The notes: generated from the sequence alone by a model not told the origin. 64,000 nt of DNA from Peromyscus leucopus (GCF_004664715.2 NC_051082.1:11580998-11644997); one strand, 5' to 3'; counted from the stretch's first letter, positions 52,859-63,469 are shown. Program-made: numbers and translations.

Positions 52859-53022
52859 GGGTGTGTGTGTGTGTGTGTGTGAATGAGTACAGGTGACCCA
52901 AAGGTCAGAAGGTATCAGATCCCCCTGGAGCTGTTATGAACCACCTTACGTGAGTTCTGGCAACCAAATCAGGATCCTCTGGAGGAGCAGCAGGTTCTCG
53001 TAACCATGAAACATCCCTCCAG
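52859..53022 (-). mobile_element. B3-type SINE, antisense
   Basis: (GT) run of 11 units, CAGAAGGTATCAGATCCCCC, GAACCACCTTACGTGAGTTC, CAAATCAGGATCCTCTGG, ACATCCCTCCAGCC head. Confidence 0.85.
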
Positions 53023-53027
53023 CCATC

Positions 53028-53242
53028 TTGGTTTTGGGGGCAGGGTCTCTCACTGGACTGGGGACTCACTCCTTAAGCTAAGCTAACTGGCTAGCGATGC
53101 CCAGGGATCCTCCTGCCTCTGCCTCCCAGTGCTGGGTTCCAAGTGCACTCCACCATGCTCCATTTCTTCAGGTGGGAGCCAGGGATGGAACTCGGGTCCC
53201 CACGCTCACACAGCAAGCGCCTGCCCACTGAGCCGTCTCCTC
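53028..53242 (-). mobile_element. B4/RSINE1-class composite SINE, antisense
   Basis: GGGGGCAGGGTCTCTCACTGG, TAAGCTAACTGGCTAGCG, GGGATCCTCCTGCCTCTGCC, GGGATGGAACTCGGGTCCCC, CACTGAGCCGTCTCC. Confidence 0.8.
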
Positions 53243-53264
53243 TGCACCGTCACCTCACATAGGT

Positions 53265-53445
53265 TTGCTGTGGGGAAGTGTGTCAGGCCTGGCAACCCAC
53301 ACAGCCTCCGTTCTGTCACGGTGCTTTCAGAGCAGCCAGCGCGTGCATGTGCAAAGGGGGCTGGTGGTGCGTGCCAATAAAACTTTATTTACAAAGACAG
53401 GTGACTGGCCATAAGGGCTATCAGTTTGCTGACTTCAGCCTAAAA
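53265..53445 (+). mobile_element. MER5A-type hAT relic
   Basis: TGCGTGCCAATAAAACTTTATTTAC, AGACAGGTGACTGGCC, ATCAGTTTGCTGACTTC, matching the MER5A 3' half; the 5' half is poorly kept. Confidence 0.75.
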
Positions 53446-53447
53446 TA

Positions 53448-53557
53448 AGCTGGGAACATCCAGGTGCCATGGCAGATGGTATCATTCCAGCGCTTAGGTG
53501 GCCAAGGCAAGAGAATCACCATGAGTTTGAAACCACTCTGGCCTGTATTGCAAGATC

Positions 53558-53612
<55 letters not shown>

Positions 53613-53614
53613 AA
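53448..53614 (+). mobile_element. B4/B1-like SINE with (AAAT)n tail
   Basis: CATCCAGGTGCCATGGCAG, ATTCCAGCGCTTAGGTGG, GAGTTTGAAACCACTCTGG, then 14 AAAT units (53558-53614). Confidence 0.7.
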
Positions 53615-53619
53615 AGTAG

Positions 53620-54178
53620 TCCAGTGTGTAAAAATAGAGATTCTAGCTTTCTCACTTAAGCTGGGGGGAGGGGGGGCCCCCAGCTCTGCTGAGAAACCCA
53701 ACTGACACCCACTGAGAGGAAGGAGCTGAAAAGCATCCTAGCTGACTGGTGACGGGACCTCGGGAGGTGGGGGAGCCGCGATATCCCGAAGCCATTAGTA
53801 TCACAGATGTGCGCTGGCGATGCCTCCAGACCGTTGGCACTCCGCATGGGTCCCAGGAGGGAGAAAGGGACACAGATGCTCTTCCTGGGCAGAAAGTGGG
53901 TCGGGAGCTGGAGGCAGAGCGGGGGCGGGAGGCTCAGCCCAGCCTGTCATTTGCATGGAGAAGGTTCGCTGTCCCTGCGGCAGGCAGAGCAGGCCTTGCT
54001 CTCAGCTTGGATCTGTTTGAGGGTTGATGGGCGGAGAGGGGTTTCTCTTTAACTTCCTGGGGCTGCCACAGACACTTCGGCATGGGCTGAGTCTTTGAGC
54101 TGTTCCCGTATTTGCTGTGAACATAGCCTTGGCCTGGTTAAGTCTCAAGCTCTTCTTCTTTCCCTCCCCCGTTCCCTC
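53620..54178. other. Unique sequence, no gene seen
   Basis: Contains a G/C run GGGGGGAGGGGGGGCCCCC at about 53664. No exon supported. Confidence 0.4.
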
Positions 54179-54181
54179 TTT

Positions 54182-54408
54182 CTATTGTTTGTTTGTTTGT
54201 TTTGGAGACAGGGTCTCATGTAGCCCAGGCTAGCCTCCAACTCTCTGTGTAGTGGAGAATGACCTTGATCTTCCGGTCCTCCTGCCTCCACCCCCTGAGC
54301 GCTGAGATGACTGTCACCAAGCCGGTCTCTGCCTTGCTAGGGATCGAACTCAGGGCTTGGTACATGCTAGACGAACACTCTACCAACTGAGCTACATCCC
54401 TGACTTTA
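54182..54408 (-). mobile_element. B4 SINE, antisense
   Basis: (GTTT) run, GAGACAGGGTCTCATGTAGC, GAGAATGACCTTGATCTTCC, GGGATCGAACTCAGGGC, CATGCTAGACGAACACTC, ACCAACTGAGCTACATCCC. Complete. Confidence 0.95.
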
Positions 54409-54409
54409 T

Positions 54410-54535
54410 TATTTTTTTTTCTTCTTTGCTTTTTGCAAAGTCTTGCTATGTAGCCCAGGCTGGTGTCAAACTCCTGCTCTGATCCCCCTGCCTCAGCCTT
54501 TGACAGCAGGTGTGAGTCGCCAGCATCTGCTTCAG
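54410..54535 (-). mobile_element. B4/B1-like SINE body, antisense
   Basis: Poly-T, AAAGTCTTGCTATGTAGCCC, AGGCTGGTGTCAAACTCC, CCCCTGCCTCAGCCTTTG. Confidence 0.75.
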
Positions 54536-54539
54536 TTTC

Positions 54540-55600
54540 CTTTGAACCCGGAAGTAAGCCGGAAGTGGAGGCTTTGCCCCTCCCCCCCACCCTGCGCTGC
54601 CTCAGACTCCCCTGGGGAACTCAAAATTCCCCATTGCCAATCACCCCCACTGCCACCCCACCTCCCGGGGCCCCACCACGGCCACCCAGGGGAGGGTTCA
54701 ACTGTCCATCTGTTCCAGCCAGTTCTTCCGGTGTGGCTGGGGCACAGAACCCGGATACTGGGTGGGTCCTCTGCTGGGACCGTTGGGCCTGCAGGGGACA
54801 TTGGCGATGTGTGGAGATATTTAGGTGATGGCAGCTTGGAGGGCGGGAGTAGCATCCGGGTTAGAGGCCAGCAGCCTGATCATCATCTTCCAGTGCCACT
54901 GCATAGAAAGATGAACAGTGCCAAGACAGAGTCCCAGGGAGGAACCGTCACCTGACGCGATAGGGAAAGACCCAAACAGGTAGCTGTGGTGCAGGGGCCG
55001 GCAAGGCTCCACTTCCGGGATCAGGCTCCCCCAGGAATCCTCTGCTGCTTCCTGCCCCACGTGCAGCTGCCTCTGGCCCCTCACACCCCAGGTAGGTTCC
55101 ACAGAGGACATTGGAGCCATCACCGGGTATCTTGTGAAGTAGGGGAGGCCAGGACCTCTTCCTGGGTGCTGAGGAAGCTGGGAGCTCAAGCAGGGACCGT
55201 AAGGAGACACAGACCCTTGGAAAGGACAGGGCACTGCTTCACCCTCACATAAGGGACCTCAGCTGGAGCTGGGTGACTGCAGCCAGGCCTGATAGCTGGC
55301 AGATCTCCCAAAGAGGCTGGTACCACAGAAGAGATGAACTGTCTAGAACACTGTCCTGGTGGACAGAGGTGGTGTGTCATGACTTCACCATCCTCCCAGC
55401 CTGCAGGCAACAGCCCCTGGGACAGGGTGGAATGGGGATGAGCGGTGGGCCAGCAGCCTCCAGAACACGACCTGTCTGCCTACATTCTAGAAGGGCCCTG
55501 GGGAGTCCACCTCAGGACAGTCTTCCTGGGGTCTCCTGGCAAGCACGTCTTGGGCACCTGAGATCTGTCTGTTCAAGCTGAGGCTGTGGACTTGGGGTGA
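54540..55600. other. Unique GC-rich sequence, no gene seen
   Basis: A 170-residue frame (54443-54955) starts inside SINE sequence and is not credible as a gene. No repeat recognised in 54540-55600. Confidence 0.4.
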
Positions 55601-55639
55601 GCAAAGGGCAAAAAAAAAAAAAAAGAGCTTCAACAAGAC

Positions 55640-55842
55640 AAACCTGTCTCAGCGCTGGGGTGGGAGAGTCTATCAGGCTACAGCCCCAGCTGGCCTCTGA
55701 CTCACTGCGTCGATGAGGGTGACCGTGAACATCTGAGGCTCCTGCCTCCTCCTCATCCTCCTCATCCTCCTCCTCCTTCTCCTCCTCCTCCTCCAGGGTT
55801 CTTCGATGACAGGCACGTGCCACCGCAACCCATCTGATACAA
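55640..55842 (-). mobile_element. B4 SINE, antisense, with internal TCC expansion
   Basis: CTACAGCCCCAGCTGGCCTC, GATGAGGGTGACCGTGAAC, CTGAGGCTCCTGCC, then TCCTCCTCATCC repeats (55747-55795), then GATGACAGGCACGTGCCACC. The expansion sits where B4 normally has CTCCTGCCTCCACCTCC. Confidence 0.7.
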
Positions 55843-55864
55843 CACCGCCACAATTCTAACAACG

Positions 55865-56140
55865 GAGACACAATCCCAGGCCAACTTCCGAACTGGGAGA
55901 GAGAGGCCTGATGATATCACCAAAAACCAACAGAGAAGATGGCCGGGGGGCTCTGTTTTCCATAGAGAGGTCAGCGAACGCCGCTCTGAAGCTTGGATGG
56001 AGAGAAGTCATGTGACCAGGGAGGAGGGAGGGCACACCAGGTGGAGAAATAGCATGTTCAAAGGGCCCGGGGTGGAGCTTCACTGGGTGTGTTTGGAGAG
56101 AGAGGCAGGCTAACAAGAAGGCTTGCAAGGGCCAAGGTCC
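55865..56140 (-). mobile_element. L2 3' end relic, antisense
   Basis: GGAGAAATAGCATGTTCAAAG, GGCCCGGGGTGGAGC resemble the reversed L2 words GGAACAGCAAGTGCAAAGGC; body diverged. Confidence 0.45.
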
Positions 56141-56179
56141 CTTAGGTCTCATAGACGTGATTTCTAGTTCAAGACACAC

Positions 56180-56320
56180 GAAGAGGCATGTCTGGGCACG
56201 TGGCACGTGCCTCTAATGCCAGCACTGAGGAAACAGAGAAAGACAAGAGGATCACACATTGGAGGCCAGCCTTGGCTACAGGTTAAGTTGGAGACCAGCC
56301 TGGGTCTCTCAGAAAACTAA
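56180..56320 (+). mobile_element. B4/B1-like SINE body
   Basis: GGGCACGTGGCACGTGCCTC (two CACGTG words at 56197 and 56204), TAATGCCAGCACTGAGG, GGAGGCCAGCCTTGGCTAC, CCAGCCTGGGTCTCTC. Confidence 0.75.
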
Positions 56321-56324
56321 AGGA

Positions 56325-56592
56325 AGCCGTCCAGTCAAGAAAGACAGTTGCCTCACCAGTATGACGACCTAAACTCAAATCTCCAGAAGCCACAGAAAAA
56401 GCCGGGCATTTTGCTGCATGCTCGTAATCCCAGTGACGATGAGATGGGGAGCCTTACTAGCTAGCTGGCTTACTCAGTGAAGATCCAGACCAATGGGGGA
56501 CCCTGTCTGAGAGAGACTGTGCAAGGCACTCAAGAGCCAACAACTTCTGACGGTCACACACGTGCATGCACAGGAACATGTGAGAAAAACGG
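56325..56592 (+). mobile_element. B4/RSINE1-class composite SINE
   Basis: ACAGTTGCCTCACCAGTATG, CTCAAATCTCCAGAAGCC, GCCGGGCATTTTGCTGCATG, CTAGCTAGCTGGCTTACTC, GGGGGACCCTGTCTGAG, ACACACGTGCATGCACAGG. Confidence 0.75.
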
Positions 56593-56594
56593 AG

Positions 56595-57310
56595 TTGGGG
56601 ATGAGGAAAGGTGAGCCTCACGTGTCCTGTCCCCTGGGTCTTTGGGATAACTGTTCTGCCTGTGCTGTGGACAGAGACCACCCTGGGTGGATGAAACACA
56701 GCTTCAATTCACTTGGGTTTGTGAATTCTCCTATCCCCTTGACCTCCCCCTAAAATAAGGGTTCATTATAAGAATGTCAATCCTCCATCTCCTCAAGATC
56801 GAAGATATATTTCAAGTACCTGCCTCCCGTTATAATTTCATAATACAGTGGACATCTTAGTATTTAAAAATCAGCAAGGACCAAAACCCCGAAGGTGGTC
56901 CGACATCCGCATATTAACGTTAGCAGCTCTCTGCTCTAAGCTCCTGTCTCCCTGCCTTCTCCCTCCCTTTCTCTGAGGACAGCTGGCTTCCTCCACAGGC
57001 CCTGGCATCCCTGTCCATTCCCACAGATTCCCAGGAGGCCAGAGAGAGATCAGGGTTAAAAGGGGAACCAGCTCAGTCCTCCAAGAGGGACCACGAGGAA
57101 ACCCTGTATACCCCTCATCCTGTAGAGAAACCAGGCTCTCTCTACCAAAGGTAACTGGAGTCTGCCCACCCACCACCACCACCACCCCTCCCCCATCCCA
57201 CCCCCACCCCCCACCCTGTGTACTCCAATGCCAGTTTGAGGGAGATGAGTCACAGAGACAGGAGTTGAACCCCAGTGAGTTCCGATGTGGGACCCTAATT
57301 ATAACACGAG
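56595..57310. other. Unique sequence, no gene seen
   Basis: 56745-56880 is AT-rich (TATATTTCAAGTACC, ATAATTTCATAATAC). (CCA) run at 57167-57186. Confidence 0.4.
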
Positions 57311-57314
57311 ACAA

Positions 57315-57585
57315 AAGTCACAGCCAGGGGTTTACCGAGTGCGTGCGTGTGCCAGGTGCCATCACAAGGGCTTTCGACAGAGTACTTCATTTAATGATGG
57401 CCTTATAACCATTGTCAGCTGCACGTGACCCCTGCAGCATTCTGCCACAGCAGCCCTGTAGGGTAGCCGCCTGTAGGGTAGCCACCTCTGGGTCAGGAGG
57501 AGAAATCTGTGACACCGAGCACCTAAGGAATCCCCCTACGGTCACACAGCATGAAGGTGGTAGTGACGGGATTCGAACCCTTGGG
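57315..57585 (-). mobile_element. MIR SINE, antisense, with local duplication
   Basis: TACCGAGTGCGTGCGTGTGCC, TTCATTTAATGATGGCC at the left, GGTCACACAGCATGAAGGTGG and GGATTCGAACCCTTGG at the right. A 15-bp motif TGTAGGGTAGCCGCC / TGTAGGGTAGCCACC is tandemly duplicated at 57457-57486. Confidence 0.7.
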
Positions 57586-57589
57586 GACT

Positions 57590-58325
57590 GACTCCTTGTC
57601 AACCATTTTGATGTTTCCAACCTTGCTGCTGAGATTTTTTTTTTCTCCTTCCCTTCCAAATGTGAAGCGGTATGGCTGTATTGAGTGTGCCTTTCCAGGT
57701 GGCATGTGCCTCCAAGACGGCTATTGTGACTTCGCTGATGGTTTGTTTACAGGGTGCTGGGGGAGGGGCAGCTGTGTACAAAGGATGGAGGTGGGAAGGA
57801 CAGTGCGAGAGGAGACACAGGGTCCAGAAGGAGACCTGGGGATGACTTCAAAGGCCAAGCTGTATTTGTGAGAGGACTTCTCATCAGAAAGCCCCCTGCC
57901 TCCACCCCTGAGAGGACAGAGGAAGCTGGCGACACCCCTGCCCATCCCCGGTAGATTCTGCCCTGAGGTCGTTCCTCTTTGCTCATCTTTCTGTCGGCAA
58001 AGCTGTCTGGATACTGGCCCGGTGAAGTGCTGAGAGCAGGCATGCGAGGGGGAACCAGGCAGATGACCAAGATGCCTGTCGCTCAAGCGTGTGGCCAGCG
58101 CAAAAGAAGAGGGGCGCAGGGCGTGGACAGGCTACTGGCAATTCCATCCTCAGACACCACCTGATCCAGCCACAGGGGTGTCAGAAGGGGCTGGGCCAAG
58201 ACTCCTTAACCCTCCGGGACTTCACAGACTTGGGGGAGTTTTGAAATATACACACGGGGTCCCCTCTCCTTGAGGCTTGCGATGGGGGTGGTGTTAAAGC
58301 CTACCCACATAGGTCAAGTGTGTGT
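57590..58325. other. Unique sequence, no gene seen
   Basis: No repeat or exon recognised. Confidence 0.35.
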
Positions 58326-58329
58326 GATG

Positions 58330-58500
58330 GACATGGAAGGGGAAGACATACAAGCAAAGGGTAGACTGCAGCAAAAAGCCAGGATCAGCAGGAGTTCATG
58401 ACTGGGGCTAGAACAGGAGGGAGGGAAGGTCAGAAGGGCCAACCAAGGACAGCTCTGAGGTCATGGAAGGCCTGCCCCTTCAGCCAGGGAGAGAGAAAGG
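58330..58500 (-). mobile_element. Possible L2 relic, antisense
   Basis: GGAGGGAAGGTCAGAAGGGCC and GCAAAGGGTAGACTGCAGC loosely fit reversed L2 tails. Weak. Confidence 0.25.
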
Positions 58501-58514
58501 TTTAAATTCTTTTT

Positions 58515-58680
58515 TTACGTTTTGTTTGTTCAATGTAGTTGGTTTTTGACGTTGGTTCTCATGTAGTCCAGATTGACCTCAAACTCACTATGTACCTAAG
58601 GCTAGTCTCGAACTCCTTATCCTCCCGCCTCCAAATTTCAAGGGCTGGGGTTCTAGTTATACACGACCACACCCAGCAAG
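58515..58680 (-). mobile_element. B4 SINE body, antisense
   Basis: TGGTTCTCATGTAGTCCAG, ATTGACCTCAAACTCACTATG, CTCCTTATCCTCCCGCCTCC, ATACACGACCACACCCAGC. Confidence 0.75.
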
Positions 58681-58703
58681 TTGATCTATTCAAAAATATC
58701 TCT

Positions 58704-58866
58704 TTGAGCTGGGAGGTGGTGGTGCACACCTTTAGTCCCTGTGCTTGGGAGGCAGAGGCAGGCTAATCTCTGAGTTCAAGGCTAGCCTGGTCTACAGAGA
58801 GCATTCCAGGACAGCCAGGGCTACACAGAGAGACCCTGTCTTGAAAACAAAAAACAAACAAAAAAA
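58704..58866 (+). mobile_element. B1 SINE
   Basis: GCTGGGAGGTGGTGGTGCAC, GGGAGGCAGAGGCAGGC, CTAGCCTGGTCTACAGAG, CAGGACAGCCAGGGCTAC, GAGACCCTGTCTTG, AAACAAAAAAC tail. Confidence 0.95.
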
Positions 58867-58867
58867 C

Positions 58868-58909
<42 letters not shown>

Positions 58910-58951
58910 CAGATAGATAGACAGATAGATAGTAGATAAGTGGAGATAGAT

Positions 58952-58998
<47 letters not shown>

Positions 58999-59035
58999 GG
59001 ATGAGATAGTGGCATACATAAATATAGATAGATAT
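58868..59035 (+). repeat. (GATA)n microsatellite
   Basis: Two clean GATA blocks (58868-58908 and about 58955-58996) with GACA and TAGTAGATAAGTGGAG interruptions, growing from the B1 tail. Confidence 0.97.
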
Positions 59036-59590
59036 CTTTGTTTCATCCTCTAGGCTAGGAAAACGGAGACATCAATCCCTACCACCCAGGCTGACTGCCA
59101 TAGACTAGAAAGACTCCCATGACTGGGTGGACATTCCTTCTACATATAGTCTTGCTTCCCTTCACCACCCTGAAAACTAGAGATTGAACGATCTCTTCAG
59201 CTCTTCAATGCAACTGAGCCTCAGTTTCTCCATCAGTCCCATGAGGCTCGTGTTTCTTGACTCCCAGAAGAGGTCAAGGAGAGCGCTCTCTGGGCTCTCC
59301 CAGCCAGGCACCAGGAACCAGCCACCCAGCCGCCCTCCTGAACCACAACTGGAGAAGGTGAAAAGCACATAACGCATAGCAGGAAAGGTGCTGAGCCCTG
59401 GCTAGCCCTTTCTTATCCTGCACTGGGTTCTAGGTTGGGAAGGAGGACCAGAGGCAGGGCCAGCAGGCATGGGATTGGGCTGGGGAGTAGGGGCAAGGAG
59501 GGTGGAGAGTGTGGCTCAGGGTCGGACACCTTGCTTAGAAAAGCCAGACACACAAAGGCGGCAGCAGACAGCGGGAAGAGCCCAGTGCAA
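59036..59590. other. Unique sequence, no gene seen
   Basis: MIR-like word TGAGCCTCAGTTTCTCCATC at about 59216. No exon supported. Confidence 0.4.
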
Positions 59591-59594
59591 CCCT

Positions 59595-59617
59595 TAAAAA
59601 AAAAAAAAAAAAAAAAA
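59595..59617 (+). repeat. Poly-A run
   Basis: About 22 A with no recognisable SINE or processed-gene sequence upstream. Confidence 0.9.
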
Positions 59618-59659
59618 CAATAACAGCTCAATGACAAATGCCCTCCCCCAGAGTGAGTG

Positions 59660-60255
59660 GCGCTGGGGCCCTGGCCTCTTTCTTCTAATCACTTAAAGAC
59701 CCCCAAGAGGGCGAAGGGGACTCGGGCACAGACCCCTCCTCCCAACCCTATCTGCACAGAAGTCTATAAGGGAGATGCTGGCTCCTTAAAGAGGGTCCTT
59801 AATGGGAGGCAGCAGAGCTCCGGGGTGACACCCTTCTGGTCCCGGACAAGGGTCATGAAAAAGGAATTGGTTGTGGAGGTTCAGCACATGAGCTCCGCCA
59901 GCTCTGAGAGCGCCCGCCCAGCCTCTCCTGCCAGGAGCCCCGCGGCTGGCATGCTCCCTCCCTCCCTCCGTGTATTTATTCTGTGTCCCCCCACACACAC
60001 CTCGCATTGTCTGGGCCTCCCCCTCCCCAGCCACCCCTGCGGCCCGCCCTCCGCCTGCACCCAACCTCCCTCATAATAGCATCCTTTTCACAGAGACAGA
60101 TTGTCCAGCCGGGGGACGCACCTGAGGACTTGCGCCCCTTAACAAATGGTCTTTTAATTTTCTACCATAAGGGCAGGGGGAGGGGGGTGCAGAATCAATC
60201 ACACATCCATCTTCATCATCGCTGCCGAGGGACTCTTTTTCCTGGCTGACTGCCC
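59660..60255. promoter_or_regulatory. Candidate conserved non-coding element, 600 bp
   Basis: Repeat-free. TTCTAATCACTTAAAGACC, GGTCCTTAATGGGAGGC, CTCCGTGTATTTATTCTGTG, CTCCCTCATAATAGCATCC, CCCTTAACAAATGGTC, TTTTAATTTTCTACC, GCAGAATCAATCACACATCC (PBX/MEIS-like). CpG-bearing segments alternate with AT-rich site words. No TATA and no open frame with codon structure. Function inferred. Confidence 0.45.
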
Positions 60256-60283
60256 CTGGGGAAGATGGGGTGAAAAGAGGCGC

Positions 60284-60295
60284 GGGGGGGGGGGG
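60284..60295 (+). repeat. G run
   Basis: Twelve consecutive G, followed by GGGGGAGGGG about 20 bp on. Confidence 0.9.
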
Positions 60296-60309
60296 TAGCC
60301 CGTTGGAAG

Positions 60310-61315
60310 GGCCGTGGGGGAGGGGCAGCCGCGGGGAAGCTAGCTGTCTATCTCCACCCTGAGCACCTGACCTGAGTCCAACCAGCACAAGCTGTATGGG
60401 CAGGTGGGGAAACTGAGGCCTGCCTGGTCTTACAGCAGGAGTGGGAAGGAAAGCTTGGGCACACAGCCTCTTTGCTGGGTGTGGCTGTCATTGGAGTCAG
60501 ACGGTGGTCCCAGCCCCCAGCTGCCAGCAGAGTTCTGGCCAACTTACTCCTTCAGCTGCTGATAAGAAGCAAGCGCCACCTCCTAAGGACGTTACAGGGA
60601 CCAAGGGCATGCTGGGTAGGCCCAGGCATTGAGGGAGTCTTGGATTCAGGAAAGCTATGTGATCCTTGAAGGTCCCTGTAACAACCACAATAAGGACAAT
60701 TGTGGTGGCATGCCTCTGCTTGGAGATGTGGCTTCCTGGAGCCTGGGGAGTGGCATCAGCTTGGAGCACTACTGTGCTCCGCACTGCTCTCCTTCTGCTT
60801 CCTTTGCCATGGCTCACCCTTTGAATCCCTTAGGTCTCTGTTTCAGCATCATGTTCGTTGTGAGGGGGAGTTCCAGACCAACTTCCCAACGTTGCGGTAA
60901 CCCGGTTTGTTTTGCTCTAGAGCATAGACCATGGTCTAATTACTGTGTATATGTTGCCTATGTTTGCATGCATGGTATGTGTGTATGTTATGCGTGTGAC
61001 AAACATGTAGCTGAGTTTCAAACTCTGGCTGCGTTATGAAGGCAGAGCAGATGTTGGTTCCTGCACTCTTTAGACAACCCAGGAAGTGGGGACAGTTGTG
61101 TGATATTTCACAGCTGAAGACTTGGAGGCCCCCAGCTAGGTCCACGGAAGGACCTACATTCGGTGACACCCAATGATCCCAGATTGTGACTTCTACTCAC
61201 CATTTCAAGCTACAAGAACAAGGGACCCCTGAAGTGGCTGATGACAGGACTGACTGCCACAGGAACAATGGCAGGAGAGGCTAAAATGTATCTCCTGTGC
61301 TATATAGGCAGTTGA
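60310..61315. other. Unique sequence, no gene seen
   Basis: A MIR scrap at 60395-60440 (GGTGGGGAAACTGAGGCC). No exon supported. Confidence 0.35.
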
Positions 61316-61319
61316 TATT

Positions 61320-61343
61320 AAAAAAAAAAAAAAAAAAAAAAAA
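61320..61343 (+). repeat. Poly-A run
   Basis: About 24 A; no recognised element upstream. Confidence 0.9.
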
Positions 61344-61469
61344 GATGAGGGTGTGTGTAAAGGACACAGAGGCAGCAGGAAAGGTCTTCCTTTGGTCAAA
61401 TATCAGTCAAAATGATCATTGGAGTGACCATAGGCAGATGGCTGTCATCGAGTGAACCTCTGCTGTTAT

Positions 61470-61860
61470 GAGTAAGTGGATGGATGGATGGATGGATGGA
61501 TGGATGGATGGATGGATAGATGGATGGATGGATGACATATGAGTTAATGAATGGATGGATAGATGGATGGATGGATAATGGATGGATGGATGGGTGACAT
61601 GAGTTAATGAATGGATGAATAGATGGATGGATGAATGGATGGATAATAAATGGATGGATTGGGGAATAAATGGATGGATGATGGATGGATAGATTGGTGG
61701 ATGGATGGAAGCTTGGATGGATAGCTGGCCAGCTGGATGAGTGAATAGCTAGATAGAAGGATGGATAAATGGATAGATGGATGGATGGGTGGGTGGATGG
61801 ATGGATGGATGGATGGATGGATGGGTGGATGGGTGGGTGGATGGATGGGTAGATGGGTAA
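61470..61860 (+). repeat. (ATGG)n array
   Basis: About 390 bp of GGAT units. A module ACATATGAGTTAATGAATGG at 61533 recurs as ACATGAGTTAATGAATGG at 61596, showing a 60-odd bp internal duplication. Confidence 0.95.
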
Positions 61861-62240
61861 TTTTCCTCTTTACAGTGAAAAGCCAACTGATAAACCCAGA
61901 AGGGAGGTTGGCATGAGCAAATATGCTTTTAGGAAATATGGCCATTGACCCTAGCAAGAATCTTCAAACTGCTATGAGTGCCTCCAAGTCTGAGGGCCAC
62001 TAGATGTTTGCATTACCTCAAAGCATTGCCCCCCAAAGGTACTTCTTAATTACAGAAGGGGAAAAAAAAACAGTAAAGCTCCCACTGGGAAACCCGGCAG
62101 GCACCACCTAAATCCTGGCCATAACAGAATGTACAGCTCAGGCCTCCTGGCACTCTGCACAGAGAGGAACACGGTGTCCATTGTGCAAGACAGCTGCAAA
62201 TGTGTCACCAGAGCTAGAGACTATGGTGACTTCAAACACA
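61861..62240. other. Unique sequence, no gene seen
   Basis: No repeat or exon recognised. Confidence 0.35.
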
Positions 62241-62244
62241 ATCT

Positions 62245-62463
62245 CTTTTGTTTTGAGACAGGGTCTGGAGTAGGCCAGGCTGGCCTTGAACTCGCTACCA
62301 GCTGCGAATGACTTTGAACTTCTGATCCTCCTGCCTCCACTTCCCAAAGTGCTGAGATTACAGGTGCGCAACCCCACACTAGGTCTATACAGAGTTGGGG
62401 ACCAAACCAGAGCTTCGTGCGTGCCTGCTAGGGGAGCGCTCTACCCAGTGAGCCCCAGCCCCA
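62245..62463 (-). mobile_element. B4 SINE, antisense
   Basis: TTTGAGACAGGGTCTGGAG, GGCTGGCCTTGAACTCGC, GACTTTGAACTTCTGATCC, GTGCTGAGATTACAGGTGCG, TTGGGGACCAAACCAGAGC, ACCCAGTGAGCCCCAGCCCC. Confidence 0.95.
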
Positions 62464-62896
62464 GTCCCGGATACACCCATTCTGAAAGACATCCTCCTGA
62501 GCAGGCGGTCTGGAGGCTTGAACAGTGTGAAACTCTGAGACCGAGAACACAGTCCAGCTCAGAGGAGTCTGAAGGGACCTGGCACCTGAGAACACCCTGC
62601 CAGACAGGACATGGGGGTCTGTGCCTGCGCCCATGCAAGTGCTAGGGGCACTGGGCGTGGGCTCGCCAGCGAGTGTTCTACCTCCGAAGTCCAAACCCAG
62701 CCCCTGAGAATGGACTTTGCTGGAGATCCTGACAAGGCGTGTGAGCTCGGTGCTATGCGGAGGCTGTCCTCGATCTGGCCATTGTTCTGTGGGTTTATAA
62801 AGGTTTGTATGTCTTTGTGTTGTGTAGTAGGAAACAGTGAGACCCTCTGGGGTGAATGAAGCCAGTAGGTACATGCTGTCTGCAACTCACACACAC

Positions 62897-62898
<2 letters not shown>

Positions 62899-62928
<30 letters not shown>
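62899..62928 (+). repeat. Poly-A run
   Basis: About 30 A after CACACACACC; possibly the tail of an unrecognised SINE at 62640-62898. Confidence 0.9.
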
Positions 62929-62930
<2 letters not shown>

Positions 62931-63051
62931 TTTAGGAAAAAATCACAGGAGACTGCATATGCATGTGTGGAGAGAAACGAAAAGTGTTGGCGTTCATGGT
63001 TCAAAGGGAGCTTGGGATTTTTTTCAAGTTCTTTGTATGTTAGTGTTTGAA

Positions 63052-63208
63052 AATTGAAGAAGAGGAGGAGGAGGAAGAGGAGGAGAAGGAGAAGGAGAAG
63101 GAGAAGGAGAAGGAGAAGGAGAAGGAGAAGAAGAAGAAGAAGAAGAAGAAGAAGAAGAAGAAGAAGAAGAAGAAGAAGAAGAAGAAGAAGAAGAAGAAGA
63201 AGAAGAGA
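63052..63208 (+). repeat. (GGAGAA)n-(GAA)n purine tract
   Basis: GAGGAGGAGG, then seven or so GGAGAA hexamers, then about 26 uninterrupted GAA units (about 63128-63206). Pure purine for 155 bp. Confidence 0.97.
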
Positions 63209-63394
63209 CGACAAACCGACTCCAGAGGCACAGGGCAGTTGTGAAGAGAGCTCCGGGTCCCAGCCAGCATCCACACCCTCGGACACCTTCCATCATCCAG
63301 TCTCCCTGTCCAAGGTCCAGCAGAGAGAACAGTTTTGGATGGTGCAGTTGTTTGTTTTAGGGGGATTGGGTGGCATCTGTTTGTTCATTACTAT

Positions 63395-63465
63395 ACCCTC
63401 ATTGTTAGAGCAGTGGCTGGTCCACAGTAGGCCCTCACTAAATATCTGTTGCATAAATGAAGCAC
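63395..63465 (+). mobile_element. MIR/L2-type 3' end fragment
   Basis: AGAGCAGTGGCTGGTCCACAG, CCCTCACTAAATATCTGTTG, CATAAATGAA. Confidence 0.6.
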
Positions 63466-63469
63466 AGAG

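Noticed and set aside
57551..57871. 106-residue frame with several Cys (GCIECAFPGGMC-like region)
   Set aside because: Starts in a MIR relic and spacing of the Cys does not fit a zinc finger or EGF pattern I know.
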